64,000 nucleotides of DNA from Flammeovirga sp. EKP202 (GTDB taxonomy: Bacteria > Bacteroidota > Bacteroidia > Cytophagales > Flammeovirgaceae). Of this stretch, positions 19,801 to 26,561 are shown in pieces. The notes beneath the pieces were generated by a model. That model was not told the origin of the DNA and did not search any database. It worked only from the letters and a program-made list of their open reading frames with translations. Every line of letters starts with the position of its first letter. Position 1 is the stretch's first letter. The DNA is taken from assembly GCF_014534745.1 (NCBI RefSeq), contig NZ_JACVVP010000010.1:1-64000 (forward strand), given 5' to 3'. The translations under genes were made by a program, and so were the position numbers.

Positions 19801-19833
19801 GAGAAAAATGTTAGAATTTCAGTAGTGAAATAA
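13819..19833 (+). CDS. GH86 beta-agarase/porphyranase, multimodular, T9SS cargo
   Basis: A 2004-residue secreted galactanase. The signal peptide ends at about residue 28 (FTKAQ). The GH86 catalytic region (about 35-580) starts NGVSKFEREKYMTLHG and carries the likely acid/base Glu204 in EVINEPD and the likely nucleophile Glu372 in IVSEFGAV. A beta-sandwich follows (about 590-710). There are then eight Big_2 Ig-like modules, at about 718-795, 800-890, 993-1078, 1080-1160, 1300-1380, 1385-1465, 1470-1550 and 1690-1770. They alternate with three CBM6 modules at about 1165-1290, 1557-1685 and 1780-1910, each ending WQWNLDK or WQWNLDY. The T9SS tail starts near 1924 (LYPNPSTN). GH86 members cut agarose or porphyran endolytically; the sequence alone does not separate the two. 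It is followed by its own terminator. Confidence 0.93.
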   Translation: MMNYQLRIKKSVILFLILLSCAYFTKAQDVNVDVNLNIKHSVNGVSKFEREKYMTLHGTSFETDWDGEEDKLDYLLNKLDTYFGRDTGSATWKFSATEEDPNRPNRPSLEHMNELGTWLKGEYEKDYLTHQYEKKSRELIGGTNPHPTYPTLSWNGDGVTWTGWQPMDVDVSAEWVVNYLDMFFRKSEGGQGEPLPGYWEVINEPDMPMMTGHMTCTSQEKIWEYHNLVAQGVKERFGADNPYRPKIGGMTWGLHDFHLPDGISRYDENYLDQWLDGDGYITYHNMMDSEANNYRSNPWYQWDIMWQGFMDTCGPNMDFYSIHIYDWPGWNLNANDAPSATRSGGHTEAMLDIIEWYDLYKTGTRKELIVSEFGAVNGQYNDNNRPGVYDQQRMDWENLKPFNAMFMQFLERPDYITKSMPFTPIKAIWGDIPDQDLRYPYAMMRDEDGDGEWEWSEYIKFFQLWSNVKGTRIDTKSTNRDLQVDAYVDGNKIYLILNNLENTPKDVNLSFYDDYENPVQSVLVKNLYLDMNKGQFGKPALDEFTVESAPGAVTLDSDATMVLEYTFANSVTLDQTSDETKFMGEKIGSGYHEFGSELIHTTSQSLSTSVNGVVVPNGEYEATLRISGAFFKAHLGSVVVKINGVELEHNSNWRGSLGDLRNQWLGTLEVDIPAGLLQASNTIECQTNAPTDWATTQIQVWDFSKAPGRSGSNAVALNAVSIEGDTEVMQGQKEALKAVLSPANATNKALVWTSSNTSVATVDEYGVVTGVASSGSATITATNTDRTISSTFVISAIPYADTPVANLSIEEGNNVEVDFYVTTPLTLNILPLDATNQEAVWSSSNDLAVQVDPQSGSVTGVAIGESAVITATINDNGNVITASTIVNVGIVGDEKVYCDAMISEVTGNTEYTFDVFVNLLGTRTIKVELMKGNTVLGTGTTTTEVKGKDVVAVDLSLNAVPPVGNYALRVSALEGNQIIDQCSSDLSILDRIRPESITLVDWLREVEVGQTLPVTAEVLPANAFDKTVLWTSSNPGVATVDNNGTVTGLSLGNTVIRGTLQDGGLYAEANVTVKSQVVVQPTQIIIPTDITVFPGGNMQVTPVYVPEWTTEKSITWSTNNPALATVDANGLISASTTEGTLTLTATSASNQSVVATSNLTVGTTLVIQAESFSNMGGAVGDIAIYDIPTGGQGINNVQAGDFVEYEVFVPQAGEYSIAFFAGTAVEDGVIEMFVNSESQGSAKVPMNDWDAYATVALGQRVNLPQGNVTIGLVGAGTSDWQWNLDYFQMNFEGEITCNETLESINITASATTIKETETATLTASLLPTDVCPKVISWSSNNTNIATVNNNGVVTGTGVGTATISATADGITSTIDIVVESNYVAVTGVTLDPSEVSLFVNNSAQLTATVYPTNASNKNVTWTSSNPSVATVSNGQVTAVTEGSAVITVTTVGETFTATTNVTVQEVGVEVPVTGVTVDKENVTLDVNQSTTINAIIAPLDATNTNLTWSSTNTAIASVNNGIVTGLAEGTTTVTVTTVDGGFAAKTVVTVNGIDVGSDIVIEAEDFVATGGTFNDAFVPLGVNKVDNLGINYVNGEDWAEYTVSGNGTYEITYHISTPMSGAAIEAVLDGTSVGVDNVPSNGQWDDYQPLKSAHQIVLNGSHTLRLVGAGTNVWQWNLDKVVLTPVASQVIPVTGINVTPSNASLLIGETTQLSASVLPANATDASYTWSSSNSAVATINNGLVTAISEGSATITATTNDGGFTATTTISVTDVVTPPSGLVIEAEDFTSTGGTYNDGHVPLGVNRVSGLGINWVNSGDWAEYTMNIEGAGEYEMEYAISTPTSGDVAIQIEIDGNVVSTDAVPNNGQWDDYQPLSATGTVTLAEGIHTVRIIASGSAVWQWNLDKVTFTPVSSSARKVESKVDLAEELSLYPNPSTNVVNIKGLPNGAYQVALYNINGVLVDYKAIDFKYIHQLNVEDLSSGIYLMRIVGEGVEKNVRISVVK

Positions 19834-19843
19834 AGATAAAAGG

Positions 19844-19880
19844 AGTGTGATGCTTCCCCCGGGAAGTGTTGCACTTTTTC
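19844..19880 (+). terminator. Terminator after GH86 gene
   Basis: agtgtgatgcttcc (19844-19857) pairs with ggaagtgttgcact (19862-19875) over 14 positions, four of them G-T wobbles, with a loop of four and then ttttt. Confidence 0.85.
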
Positions 19881-19890
19881 TGTATAAATA

Positions 19891-20009
19891 AGAATGAAGA
19901 ATTTAGAGTGAAGAATTTTGTTCTGTAATGTGATTTATGAAGTCGTTTTATAATTACGTTGCGGATCTTGTTTTCAGCCTTCATTCTTAATTCTACATTC
20001 TTCATTCCT
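19891..20009. repeat. MITE-like inverted-repeat element
   Basis: The left arm agaatgaagaatttagag (19891-19908 and beyond) matches the reverse complement of the right arm ending attcttcattcct (20009) over about 26 bp with four differences. The centre is also self-complementary (gtaatgtgatt at 19925-19935 with aattacgttgc at 19952-19962, allowing wobbles). The whole 119-bp block can fold into one long bulged hairpin. No target-site duplication is obvious. Similar short palindromic units with ATTCTTAATTC-type arms are scattered in many Bacteroidota genomes. It fills most of the gap between the GH86 and GH16 genes. Confidence 0.65.
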
Positions 20010-20058
20010 ATCAATACACCCTTAAAACAAATTTTTACTATCAATTTAGTTTATCGAA

Positions 20059-22611
20059 ATGAAAAAACTACTTTTAATGGCAGCCGCCATAATGACTTAC
20101 TTAAACACTTCAGCCCAAGATTGGAGTGGAATCGCAGTGCCAGCTAATGCGGGTTCAGGCAACACTTGGGAACTACAAGACAATGTCTCAGACGACTTCA
20201 ATTACACCTTTAATCCTGTCAACTCAAAAACGAATTTTGGTGATGGAAAGTGGTATAACTTCTATCATAATGCATGGGATGGTCCAGGTACTACATATTG
20301 GAAATACCAAAACGTTTCAGTACAAAATGGTAGCTTATTCATCAATGCTTCAAGATGGGACCAAAACAACCAAGCAGCGCCTTGGAATGGAAATTCTCCA
20401 AAAATGGGGTTGCTAAATAATGGGGTGAACTCTGGCTGTGTGACTTCCAATGCAAGAGTGCAATACCCTGTGTATGTGGAATCAGCAATAAGTGTGGCAA
20501 ACATCAGTTTAGCATCTTGTTTTTGGTTATTAAGTCCAGACGATACGCAAGAGATTGACATCATTGAGAACTATGGTGGGGTGAATGGTTTTAAGCATCT
20601 AACACATATCTCTCATCACTCATTTATCAGAAGTCCTTTTCATGATTACCAGCCAAGAGATTGGAACAGTTGGTGGCCTGATAGTAGAGTAAGCACATCT
20701 TATGGATGGGGCGATTGGGCTTGGAATAATGGTAACAGAAGATATTTAAGATTGGGAGTCTATTGGAAAACCCCGAATCATTTTGAATACTATATCGACG
20801 GTGAGTTAGTAAGAGTGATGTACCACAATTCGATAGCAACGTTAATGAACGGTACTTGGGAATATACTTATTATAACAGCCAACATCCTGCAAATACTGT
20901 TGATTCATGGGGTAATAATGTAGGAGGAATGCCAGTGAATGGTTCGAATGGCTACTCAGAAGTTACCGTTTACGCTACAAGTTCTGTTTTTAATATGAAT
21001 ACACTCCAAGCAGCAAGTGATAATTCGAATGGTATTAATGTGATCGATCCGGGAGAATATCAGAATGGAAATGGTTTTACGAAGGAAATGGATATTATCA
21101 TTAATGTGGAATCGCAAAGCTGGTTGGTGAGTAGAAATGAAACACCTTCCGATGCAGATTTAGCTGCAGCTTCTAAAAATACAATGGAAGTAGACTGGGT
21201 AAGAGTGTATAAGCCTGTGCCCTCGGGAGGGACTGTAGCGGTAACTGGGGTAACAGTTACACCCACAAATATGTCATTAGAAACAGGTGCTCAAGGTAAT
21301 TTAACTGGACAAGTAAGCCCTATAAATGCTACAGACCAAACGATGTTATTTACTTCAAATAATATAAACGTGGCTACTGTAAACCAATCGGGTGTAGTGA
21401 CTGCCGTAAGTGAAGGAACAGCAGTGATTACAGCAACAACGACTGACGGTGGATACACTGCCACATCAACAGTGACCGTGAGTAATTCGACTACTCCTCC
21501 AGTTCAAGGAGAATCATTTGAGGTAGAAGCAGAATCTTTCAATACTACAGGAGGTACTTTTAATGATGGTCAAGTACCCTTCGGAATGAACATCATGTCT
21601 GGTGGTGTAAATTATGTCAATGCCGGAGATTGGACGGAATACACCATCAATGCATCAGGAACATATACTTTGGAATATATGATTTCAACACCAATGACTT
21701 CAGGTACTCAAGTGAGTCTTTTGGTTGATGGTGTGACAGTGAATACAACCAATGTTCCTAATAATGGAAGCTGGAGTAACTTCACTTCACTTTCAGCATC
21801 AGGAAATATAACACTGTCAGGAAATCATACCTTAAGAGTTTTAGCTTCAGGTAGTAATGATTGGCAATGGAACTTAGATAAACTGATCTTCACTGCAGTA
21901 GAAGATGTAACTCCTCCGCCAACAACTCCTTCGAACTTCACTATTGAAGCAGAGGATTTCGGAACTACAGGAGGTTCATTTAATGATGCATTTGTTCCTT
22001 ATGGAGCCAATAAGATGAATGGTGTCGGTATCAATTATGTCAATTCAGGAGATTGGACGGAATACAGCGTGAATGTACAAAATGCAGGAAACTACGCGAT
22101 CGAATACATGATCTCTACACCTGTGAATTCAGGTACTGGAATCCAATTAGCAGTAGATGGAACTGTAGTTGCAACAGATGGAGTACCTTCAAATGGAAGT
22201 TGGGATAACTACCAAGCATTAAGTTCAAGTTCTTCGGTGAATTTGTCAGCAGGTTTACACACATTCAGAATCACAGCTTCAGGCAGTAATGATTGGCAAT
22301 GGAACTTAGATAAAATTAACTTCTCTTCAGGAAGTAATGCAAGACAAATTGTAGCTTCATTAGAAAGCAATTTCCAAGAAATTATTGCTTACCCTATTCC
22401 ATCATCTGGAGTTGTTTATTTAGAAGGATTAGAAATCGGACAATATAATATTGAGGTTTATAGCTTAAATGGAGAAACAGTCTACAAATCGACAATAGAT
22501 TTTAATTATAAACACCAATTAGATTTAAGTACCCTTTCTAAAGGTATCTATCTTATTAGTATTAATGGTGAAACGCGAACGGATAGGATAAAAGTAGTAT
22601 TGACAAATTAA
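20059..22611 (+). CDS. GH16 beta-agarase, CBM6-bearing, T9SS cargo
   Basis: An 850-residue secreted enzyme. A signal peptide (MKKLLLMAAAIMTYLNTSAQ) is followed by a GH16 catalytic domain (about 20-390) that opens DWSGIAVPANAG and WELQDNVSDDFNY, the pattern of GH16_16 beta-agarases. The catalytic motif E165-I-D167-I-I-E170 supplies the nucleophile and acid/base for retaining cleavage of beta-1,4 bonds in agarose. Next come one Big_2 module (about 392-475), two CBM6 modules (about 487-612 and 627-752), and a T9SS-type tail from about 764. In the tail the usual YPNP is YPIP. The CBM6 modules are close relatives of those in the GH86 enzyme, so the two proteins probably bind the same wall polymer. 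Confidence 0.93.
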   Translation: MKKLLLMAAAIMTYLNTSAQDWSGIAVPANAGSGNTWELQDNVSDDFNYTFNPVNSKTNFGDGKWYNFYHNAWDGPGTTYWKYQNVSVQNGSLFINASRWDQNNQAAPWNGNSPKMGLLNNGVNSGCVTSNARVQYPVYVESAISVANISLASCFWLLSPDDTQEIDIIENYGGVNGFKHLTHISHHSFIRSPFHDYQPRDWNSWWPDSRVSTSYGWGDWAWNNGNRRYLRLGVYWKTPNHFEYYIDGELVRVMYHNSIATLMNGTWEYTYYNSQHPANTVDSWGNNVGGMPVNGSNGYSEVTVYATSSVFNMNTLQAASDNSNGINVIDPGEYQNGNGFTKEMDIIINVESQSWLVSRNETPSDADLAAASKNTMEVDWVRVYKPVPSGGTVAVTGVTVTPTNMSLETGAQGNLTGQVSPINATDQTMLFTSNNINVATVNQSGVVTAVSEGTAVITATTTDGGYTATSTVTVSNSTTPPVQGESFEVEAESFNTTGGTFNDGQVPFGMNIMSGGVNYVNAGDWTEYTINASGTYTLEYMISTPMTSGTQVSLLVDGVTVNTTNVPNNGSWSNFTSLSASGNITLSGNHTLRVLASGSNDWQWNLDKLIFTAVEDVTPPPTTPSNFTIEAEDFGTTGGSFNDAFVPYGANKMNGVGINYVNSGDWTEYSVNVQNAGNYAIEYMISTPVNSGTGIQLAVDGTVVATDGVPSNGSWDNYQALSSSSSVNLSAGLHTFRITASGSNDWQWNLDKINFSSGSNARQIVASLESNFQEIIAYPIPSSGVVYLEGLEIGQYNIEVYSLNGETVYKSTIDFNYKHQLDLSTLSKGIYLISINGETRTDRIKVVLTN

Positions 22612-23431
22612 TGCTTTTTTTCATGTAATTATATCATACAAGTAAACTCAAAAACGGAGCTAGATTTTCTAGTTTCGTTTTTTGTTTGTCTTACAAAATA
22701 CTCAGACAGCTTGAAAAAAATATGATCATTAGTTTGTAGCTAGCAACAATAGAGAATGAAAGTAGAATTAGCAGCTTTATGAAAACAGCAAATGCGGTTA
22801 ACAGACGTTATTCAATTAATAATTTTTCTTTAGCCGAACGAATACAAATCAGAACTATATTGTATTTTATAGGAAGTAGAGAAATATTTTGAAGCCCATC
22901 AAAACTAAATGTGAGTAAAGGTCTTATTAGAAAGAGGGGTATGAACATGTTTAAATTTATTCAATATTTACCCTACTTAATTGTTGTATAATTTACTCTT
23001 TATAACACTTTTCATAATCTGTATTACTAAAAAAAGTCTTACAATTAAAACAGTGTTACTAAAAAATACTAAAAGTAAACAATGTGTTTGATGTTAAAAT
23101 AAATACCGTTAATTCGATGCAACCTTTTTTAATGATATCTATTATTCTTGTAAACGAATAGCTAATCAGTTAAACCTAATTTTAAAATTTAAACGAATTG
23201 TCTATAGTAAAATAATTACTAATACCATTAAATCATTTCTTTTTTATTGAATTTCAATGTTCGTCAAAGTCTATGCTATGACTATTCATTGGATTTTTAT
23301 AGATGTCTCAAGTTGCTTTGAATGCTAGATATCAAAGTGCCTTACGACTTACTGTCTTATATAACTATTCACTAGAACCAGATAGTTTTATTAGCCAACC
23401 AATTAATTATAATCAACTTTATTATCTTATT
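22612..23431. other. 820-bp gap upstream of the SusC gene
   Basis: Apart from the GH16 terminator at its left end, I see no supported gene. The DNA is A+T-rich and includes a 37-codon ATG frame at 22779-22892 with no supporting evidence. The right half is probably the promoter and leader of the susC/susD operon. A loose -33/-7 candidate (tttg at about 23087 with taattcga about 19 bp later) is too weak to annotate. Confidence 0.5.
22650..22686 (+). terminator. Terminator after GH16 gene
   Basis: aaacggagctaga pairs with tctagtttcgttt over 13 positions, two of them G-T wobbles, with a TTT loop and a long T-run. Confidence 0.88.
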
Positions 23432-26400
23432 ATGATCAAGAGAGTACTCTTTTTACTCACTTTATTGACGTGTAGTATCTCATCTCTATACGCCCAAGAA
23501 AGAAGAGTTTCAGGTGTCGTTTCTGATGCCGGTGAAAACACTATGCCCGGAGCTACAGTCCTTGTAGTGGGTACAACAGTAGGAGCAGTTACCGATTTTG
23601 AAGGTAACTATTCAATCGATCTTCCAGAAGGAGCAGAAAAATTAGAAGTAAGACTAATTGGATACACTACTCAAGTATTGGAGATTGGTACACAATCAGT
23701 AATCAATATTATCTTAGAAGAAGACGCTCAAGAATTAGACGAAGTCGTAGTAACTGCCTTAGGTATGGAAAAAGACAAAAAGTCTTTAGGTTACTCGGTG
23801 AGTGAAGTAAAAGGTGACGATTTGAAAACTGCAGATAACGATATCTTAAGTTCATTGAATGGTCAAGTAGCAGGTGTACAAGTAACTGCATCATCAGGTG
23901 CTGTTGGTTCATCTTCAAGAGTTGTAATTCGTGGTAACTCATCTTTAACAGGTGATAACCAACCGTTATATGTAGTAGATGGTGTACCTGTAGATAACAC
24001 TTATAACTCAGGTAATACATCATCAGGTGGTGCTGACTTCGGTTCTCCAATTTCAGATTTGAACCCAGATGATATTGAGTCAATGACTGTCTTAAAAGGA
24101 CCAAACGCAGCCGCTTTATATGGTTCAAGAGCCGTTAACGGTGCAATCATCATTACGACTAAAAAAGGTAAAGGATCTCAAGGTTTAGGTGTATCATTAT
24201 CAAATACAACTACATTCCAAACACCATTGATTTTACCAGATTACCAAAACACTTACGGTCAAGGTATGAACGGTGAGTTCAAATTCGTTGATGGTAAAGG
24301 TGGTGGTATCCATGATGGTTTTGACGAATCATGGGGACCTCGTTTAGATGCTGGATTAATGATCCCTCAGTTCCACTCAAATGGTGAAGCAGTGCCGTGG
24401 GTATCTAACCCTAACAACGTGAGAGATTTCTTCGAAACAGGTCACGTTTCAACATCGAACTTATCAATCTCTCATGCAAATGAGAATACTAACATGCGTT
24501 TCAGTTTAATGTACTCTGACCAAAAAGGTATGGTACCAAACACTGGATTGAATACGTATAGTGCATCAATGGCTATCGGTCATAAAATCACTGAGAAATT
24601 ACGTTTTGACGCTAAAGCAACTTACTCTCATAGAGGTTCAGACAACTTACCTTCTCAAGGTTATGGTGCTAACAACGTAATGCAACAATTCGTTTGGTTC
24701 GGTCGTCAGGTTGATGTAGCGGGCTTACAGAACTACAAAAAGTTAGATGGTACTCCATATAACTGGAATTACAACTACCATGATAACCCTTATTGGATTG
24801 CATACGAGAACACTAACTCTCAAAGAAGAGATCGTGTAAATGGTTATGCTTCAATGAAATATAACTTCACGGATTACTTAAGTTTACAAGTGAAAGGTGG
24901 TACGGACTTCTATACTGAAAACCGTATGCAAAGAACTGCAAAATACTCTATCAACAACCCAACAGGTGGTTTCACTGAAGAGAACTATTTTGTAAACGAG
25001 TCAAACTTTGACTTCTTACTTTCATTCTCAAAAGACTTTGGTCGTGATTGGAACGTATCAGCAAATGCTGGTGGTAATAACATGTATAGAAGCTATAAGA
25101 GAGATGCAATGACAGCGACAGGTTTAGCAAACCCTGGTATTTATACTCCTGCTAACGCCGTAGGTCAAATTGATGCGATCACTTACTTCGAAGAGCAAAT
25201 CATCAACTCTTTATATGCGACTGCTTCAGTAGGTTTTAGAGATTACTTATTTATGGACGTTTCCGTTCGTAATGACTGGTCTTCGACTCTTCCTGCAGCA
25301 AATGATAGTTTCTTATATCCATCGATCAACCTTTCATATGTATTCTCTGAGCACTTCGACTTGCCACAGTGGATTTCAAATGGTAAAGTAAGAGGTGGTT
25401 GGGCACAAGTTGGTGCAGCAGCAAACCCTTACATGTTGCAAAATGTATACGGTTCTCCACTTCCTTGGGATGGAAACCCAATGTTTAAGTATGCCAACAT
25501 TCAAGCAAACCCTAACTTAAAGCCAGAGACTACAAACTCATGGGAAACTGGTTTAGAGATGTCATTCTTAAACAACAGATTAGGATTTGAGGCTGTTTAC
25601 TACAAGAAGAATACATATGACCAAATTGTAAATGCTGATGTTTCTGCATCTTCAGGTTATAGATACTCTACAATTAACGCTGGTGAGATCGAAAACAAGG
25701 GTGTTGAATTCCTATTATATGCTACCCCAGTTCAAACAGACGATTTCCAATGGGATGTTTCATTCAACTACACTAGAAACGTAAACACAGTAGTTGAATT
25801 AGCTGACAATATTGACTCGTTTATCTTAGGTGATTACTGGGGTCTTACTACAGAAGCTCGTCCAGGTATGCCATTGGGTACATTCTACGGTATCAAATAC
25901 CAACGTTCTCCTGACGGTGACATCATCGTAAACGAGCAAGGTATTCCTCAAAGAGGAACAGAGAAAGAGGCATTAGGTGACATCAACCCAGATTGGAGAG
26001 GTGGTATCCGTAACTCGATCACTTACAAAGGATTTACTTTATCAGCATTGATTGATATCCAAAAAGGTGGTAGCATCTTCTCAGTAACAAACATGTTCGG
26101 TGAATATGCAGGTGTATTAGAGAAAACAGCAATCGATCGTGAAAGCGGTAGAATTGTAGGTGTTGTTCCTGACGGTAATGGTGGTTACAAGCCAAACGAA
26201 GTAGCTGCTGACGCAATGACTTACTACCAAGGTTTATACGGTATCCATGAAGAGTATGTTTATGATGCTTCTTATGTGAAATTAGCACAACTTTCTATCG
26301 GATATAATTTACCTCAAAAATGGTTGAAGAACACGGGTCTTAAAGGTCTATATGTTGCAGCTGTAGGTAATGACCTTTGGATGATGTACAAAAATGCTCC

Positions 26401-26512
26401 AAACATTGACCCTCAAGCTGGTTTCGGTGCAGGTATGTCAGGTCAAGGTTTCGAATTTGGTCAGTTACCAACTGCAAGAAGTTTCGGATTTGATATCAAG
26501 ATGAAATTCTAA
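23432..26512 (+). CDS. SusC/RagA-type TonB-dependent transporter
   Basis: The start is placed at the ATG at 23432, because it opens the signal peptide MIKRVLFLLTLLTC...LYAQ. The upstream in-frame ATG at 23303 would add 43 residues lacking leader character. The 1026-residue protein has a carboxypeptidase-regulatory-like domain (VSGVVSDAGENTMPGATVLVVGT), a TonB box (LDEVVVTALGM), the SusC plug signature (GVQVTASSGAVGSSSRVVIRG, PLYVVDGVPV, LKGPNAAALYGSRAVNGAIIITTKKG), and a 22-strand barrel ending FDIKMKF. It imports oligosaccharides across the outer membrane with the SusD partner 49 bp downstream. Next to agarases, the substrate is probably agar- or porphyran-derived oligosaccharides. Its frequent AAC, TTC and TAC codons suggest strong expression. 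Confidence 0.95.
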   Translation: MIKRVLFLLTLLTCSISSLYAQERRVSGVVSDAGENTMPGATVLVVGTTVGAVTDFEGNYSIDLPEGAEKLEVRLIGYTTQVLEIGTQSVINIILEEDAQELDEVVVTALGMEKDKKSLGYSVSEVKGDDLKTADNDILSSLNGQVAGVQVTASSGAVGSSSRVVIRGNSSLTGDNQPLYVVDGVPVDNTYNSGNTSSGGADFGSPISDLNPDDIESMTVLKGPNAAALYGSRAVNGAIIITTKKGKGSQGLGVSLSNTTTFQTPLILPDYQNTYGQGMNGEFKFVDGKGGGIHDGFDESWGPRLDAGLMIPQFHSNGEAVPWVSNPNNVRDFFETGHVSTSNLSISHANENTNMRFSLMYSDQKGMVPNTGLNTYSASMAIGHKITEKLRFDAKATYSHRGSDNLPSQGYGANNVMQQFVWFGRQVDVAGLQNYKKLDGTPYNWNYNYHDNPYWIAYENTNSQRRDRVNGYASMKYNFTDYLSLQVKGGTDFYTENRMQRTAKYSINNPTGGFTEENYFVNESNFDFLLSFSKDFGRDWNVSANAGGNNMYRSYKRDAMTATGLANPGIYTPANAVGQIDAITYFEEQIINSLYATASVGFRDYLFMDVSVRNDWSSTLPAANDSFLYPSINLSYVFSEHFDLPQWISNGKVRGGWAQVGAAANPYMLQNVYGSPLPWDGNPMFKYANIQANPNLKPETTNSWETGLEMSFLNNRLGFEAVYYKKNTYDQIVNADVSASSGYRYSTINAGEIENKGVEFLLYATPVQTDDFQWDVSFNYTRNVNTVVELADNIDSFILGDYWGLTTEARPGMPLGTFYGIKYQRSPDGDIIVNEQGIPQRGTEKEALGDINPDWRGGIRNSITYKGFTLSALIDIQKGGSIFSVTNMFGEYAGVLEKTAIDRESGRIVGVVPDGNGGYKPNEVAADAMTYYQGLYGIHEEYVYDASYVKLAQLSIGYNLPQKWLKNTGLKGLYVAAVGNDLWMMYKNAPNIDPQAGFGAGMSGQGFEFGQLPTARSFGFDIKMKF

Positions 26513-26561
26513 TTAGAATTAAATCTATCAAATTAAAACATCCATTTAATAGAAAAGAAAA

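Noticed and set aside
19811-20147. Frames on both strands across the GH86/GH16 gap
   Set aside because: They arise from the palindromic element and the edges of the enzyme genes.
22779-22892. 37-codon ATG frame in the gap before the SusC gene
   Set aside because: It has no similarity to known proteins and its length is within chance expectation.
23087-23120. Promoter upstream of the SusC gene
   Set aside because: The -7 candidate matches only half of the consensus.
23303-23431. 43-codon N-terminal extension of the SusC gene
   Set aside because: The internal ATG at 23432 begins a typical signal peptide; the extension has no leader features.
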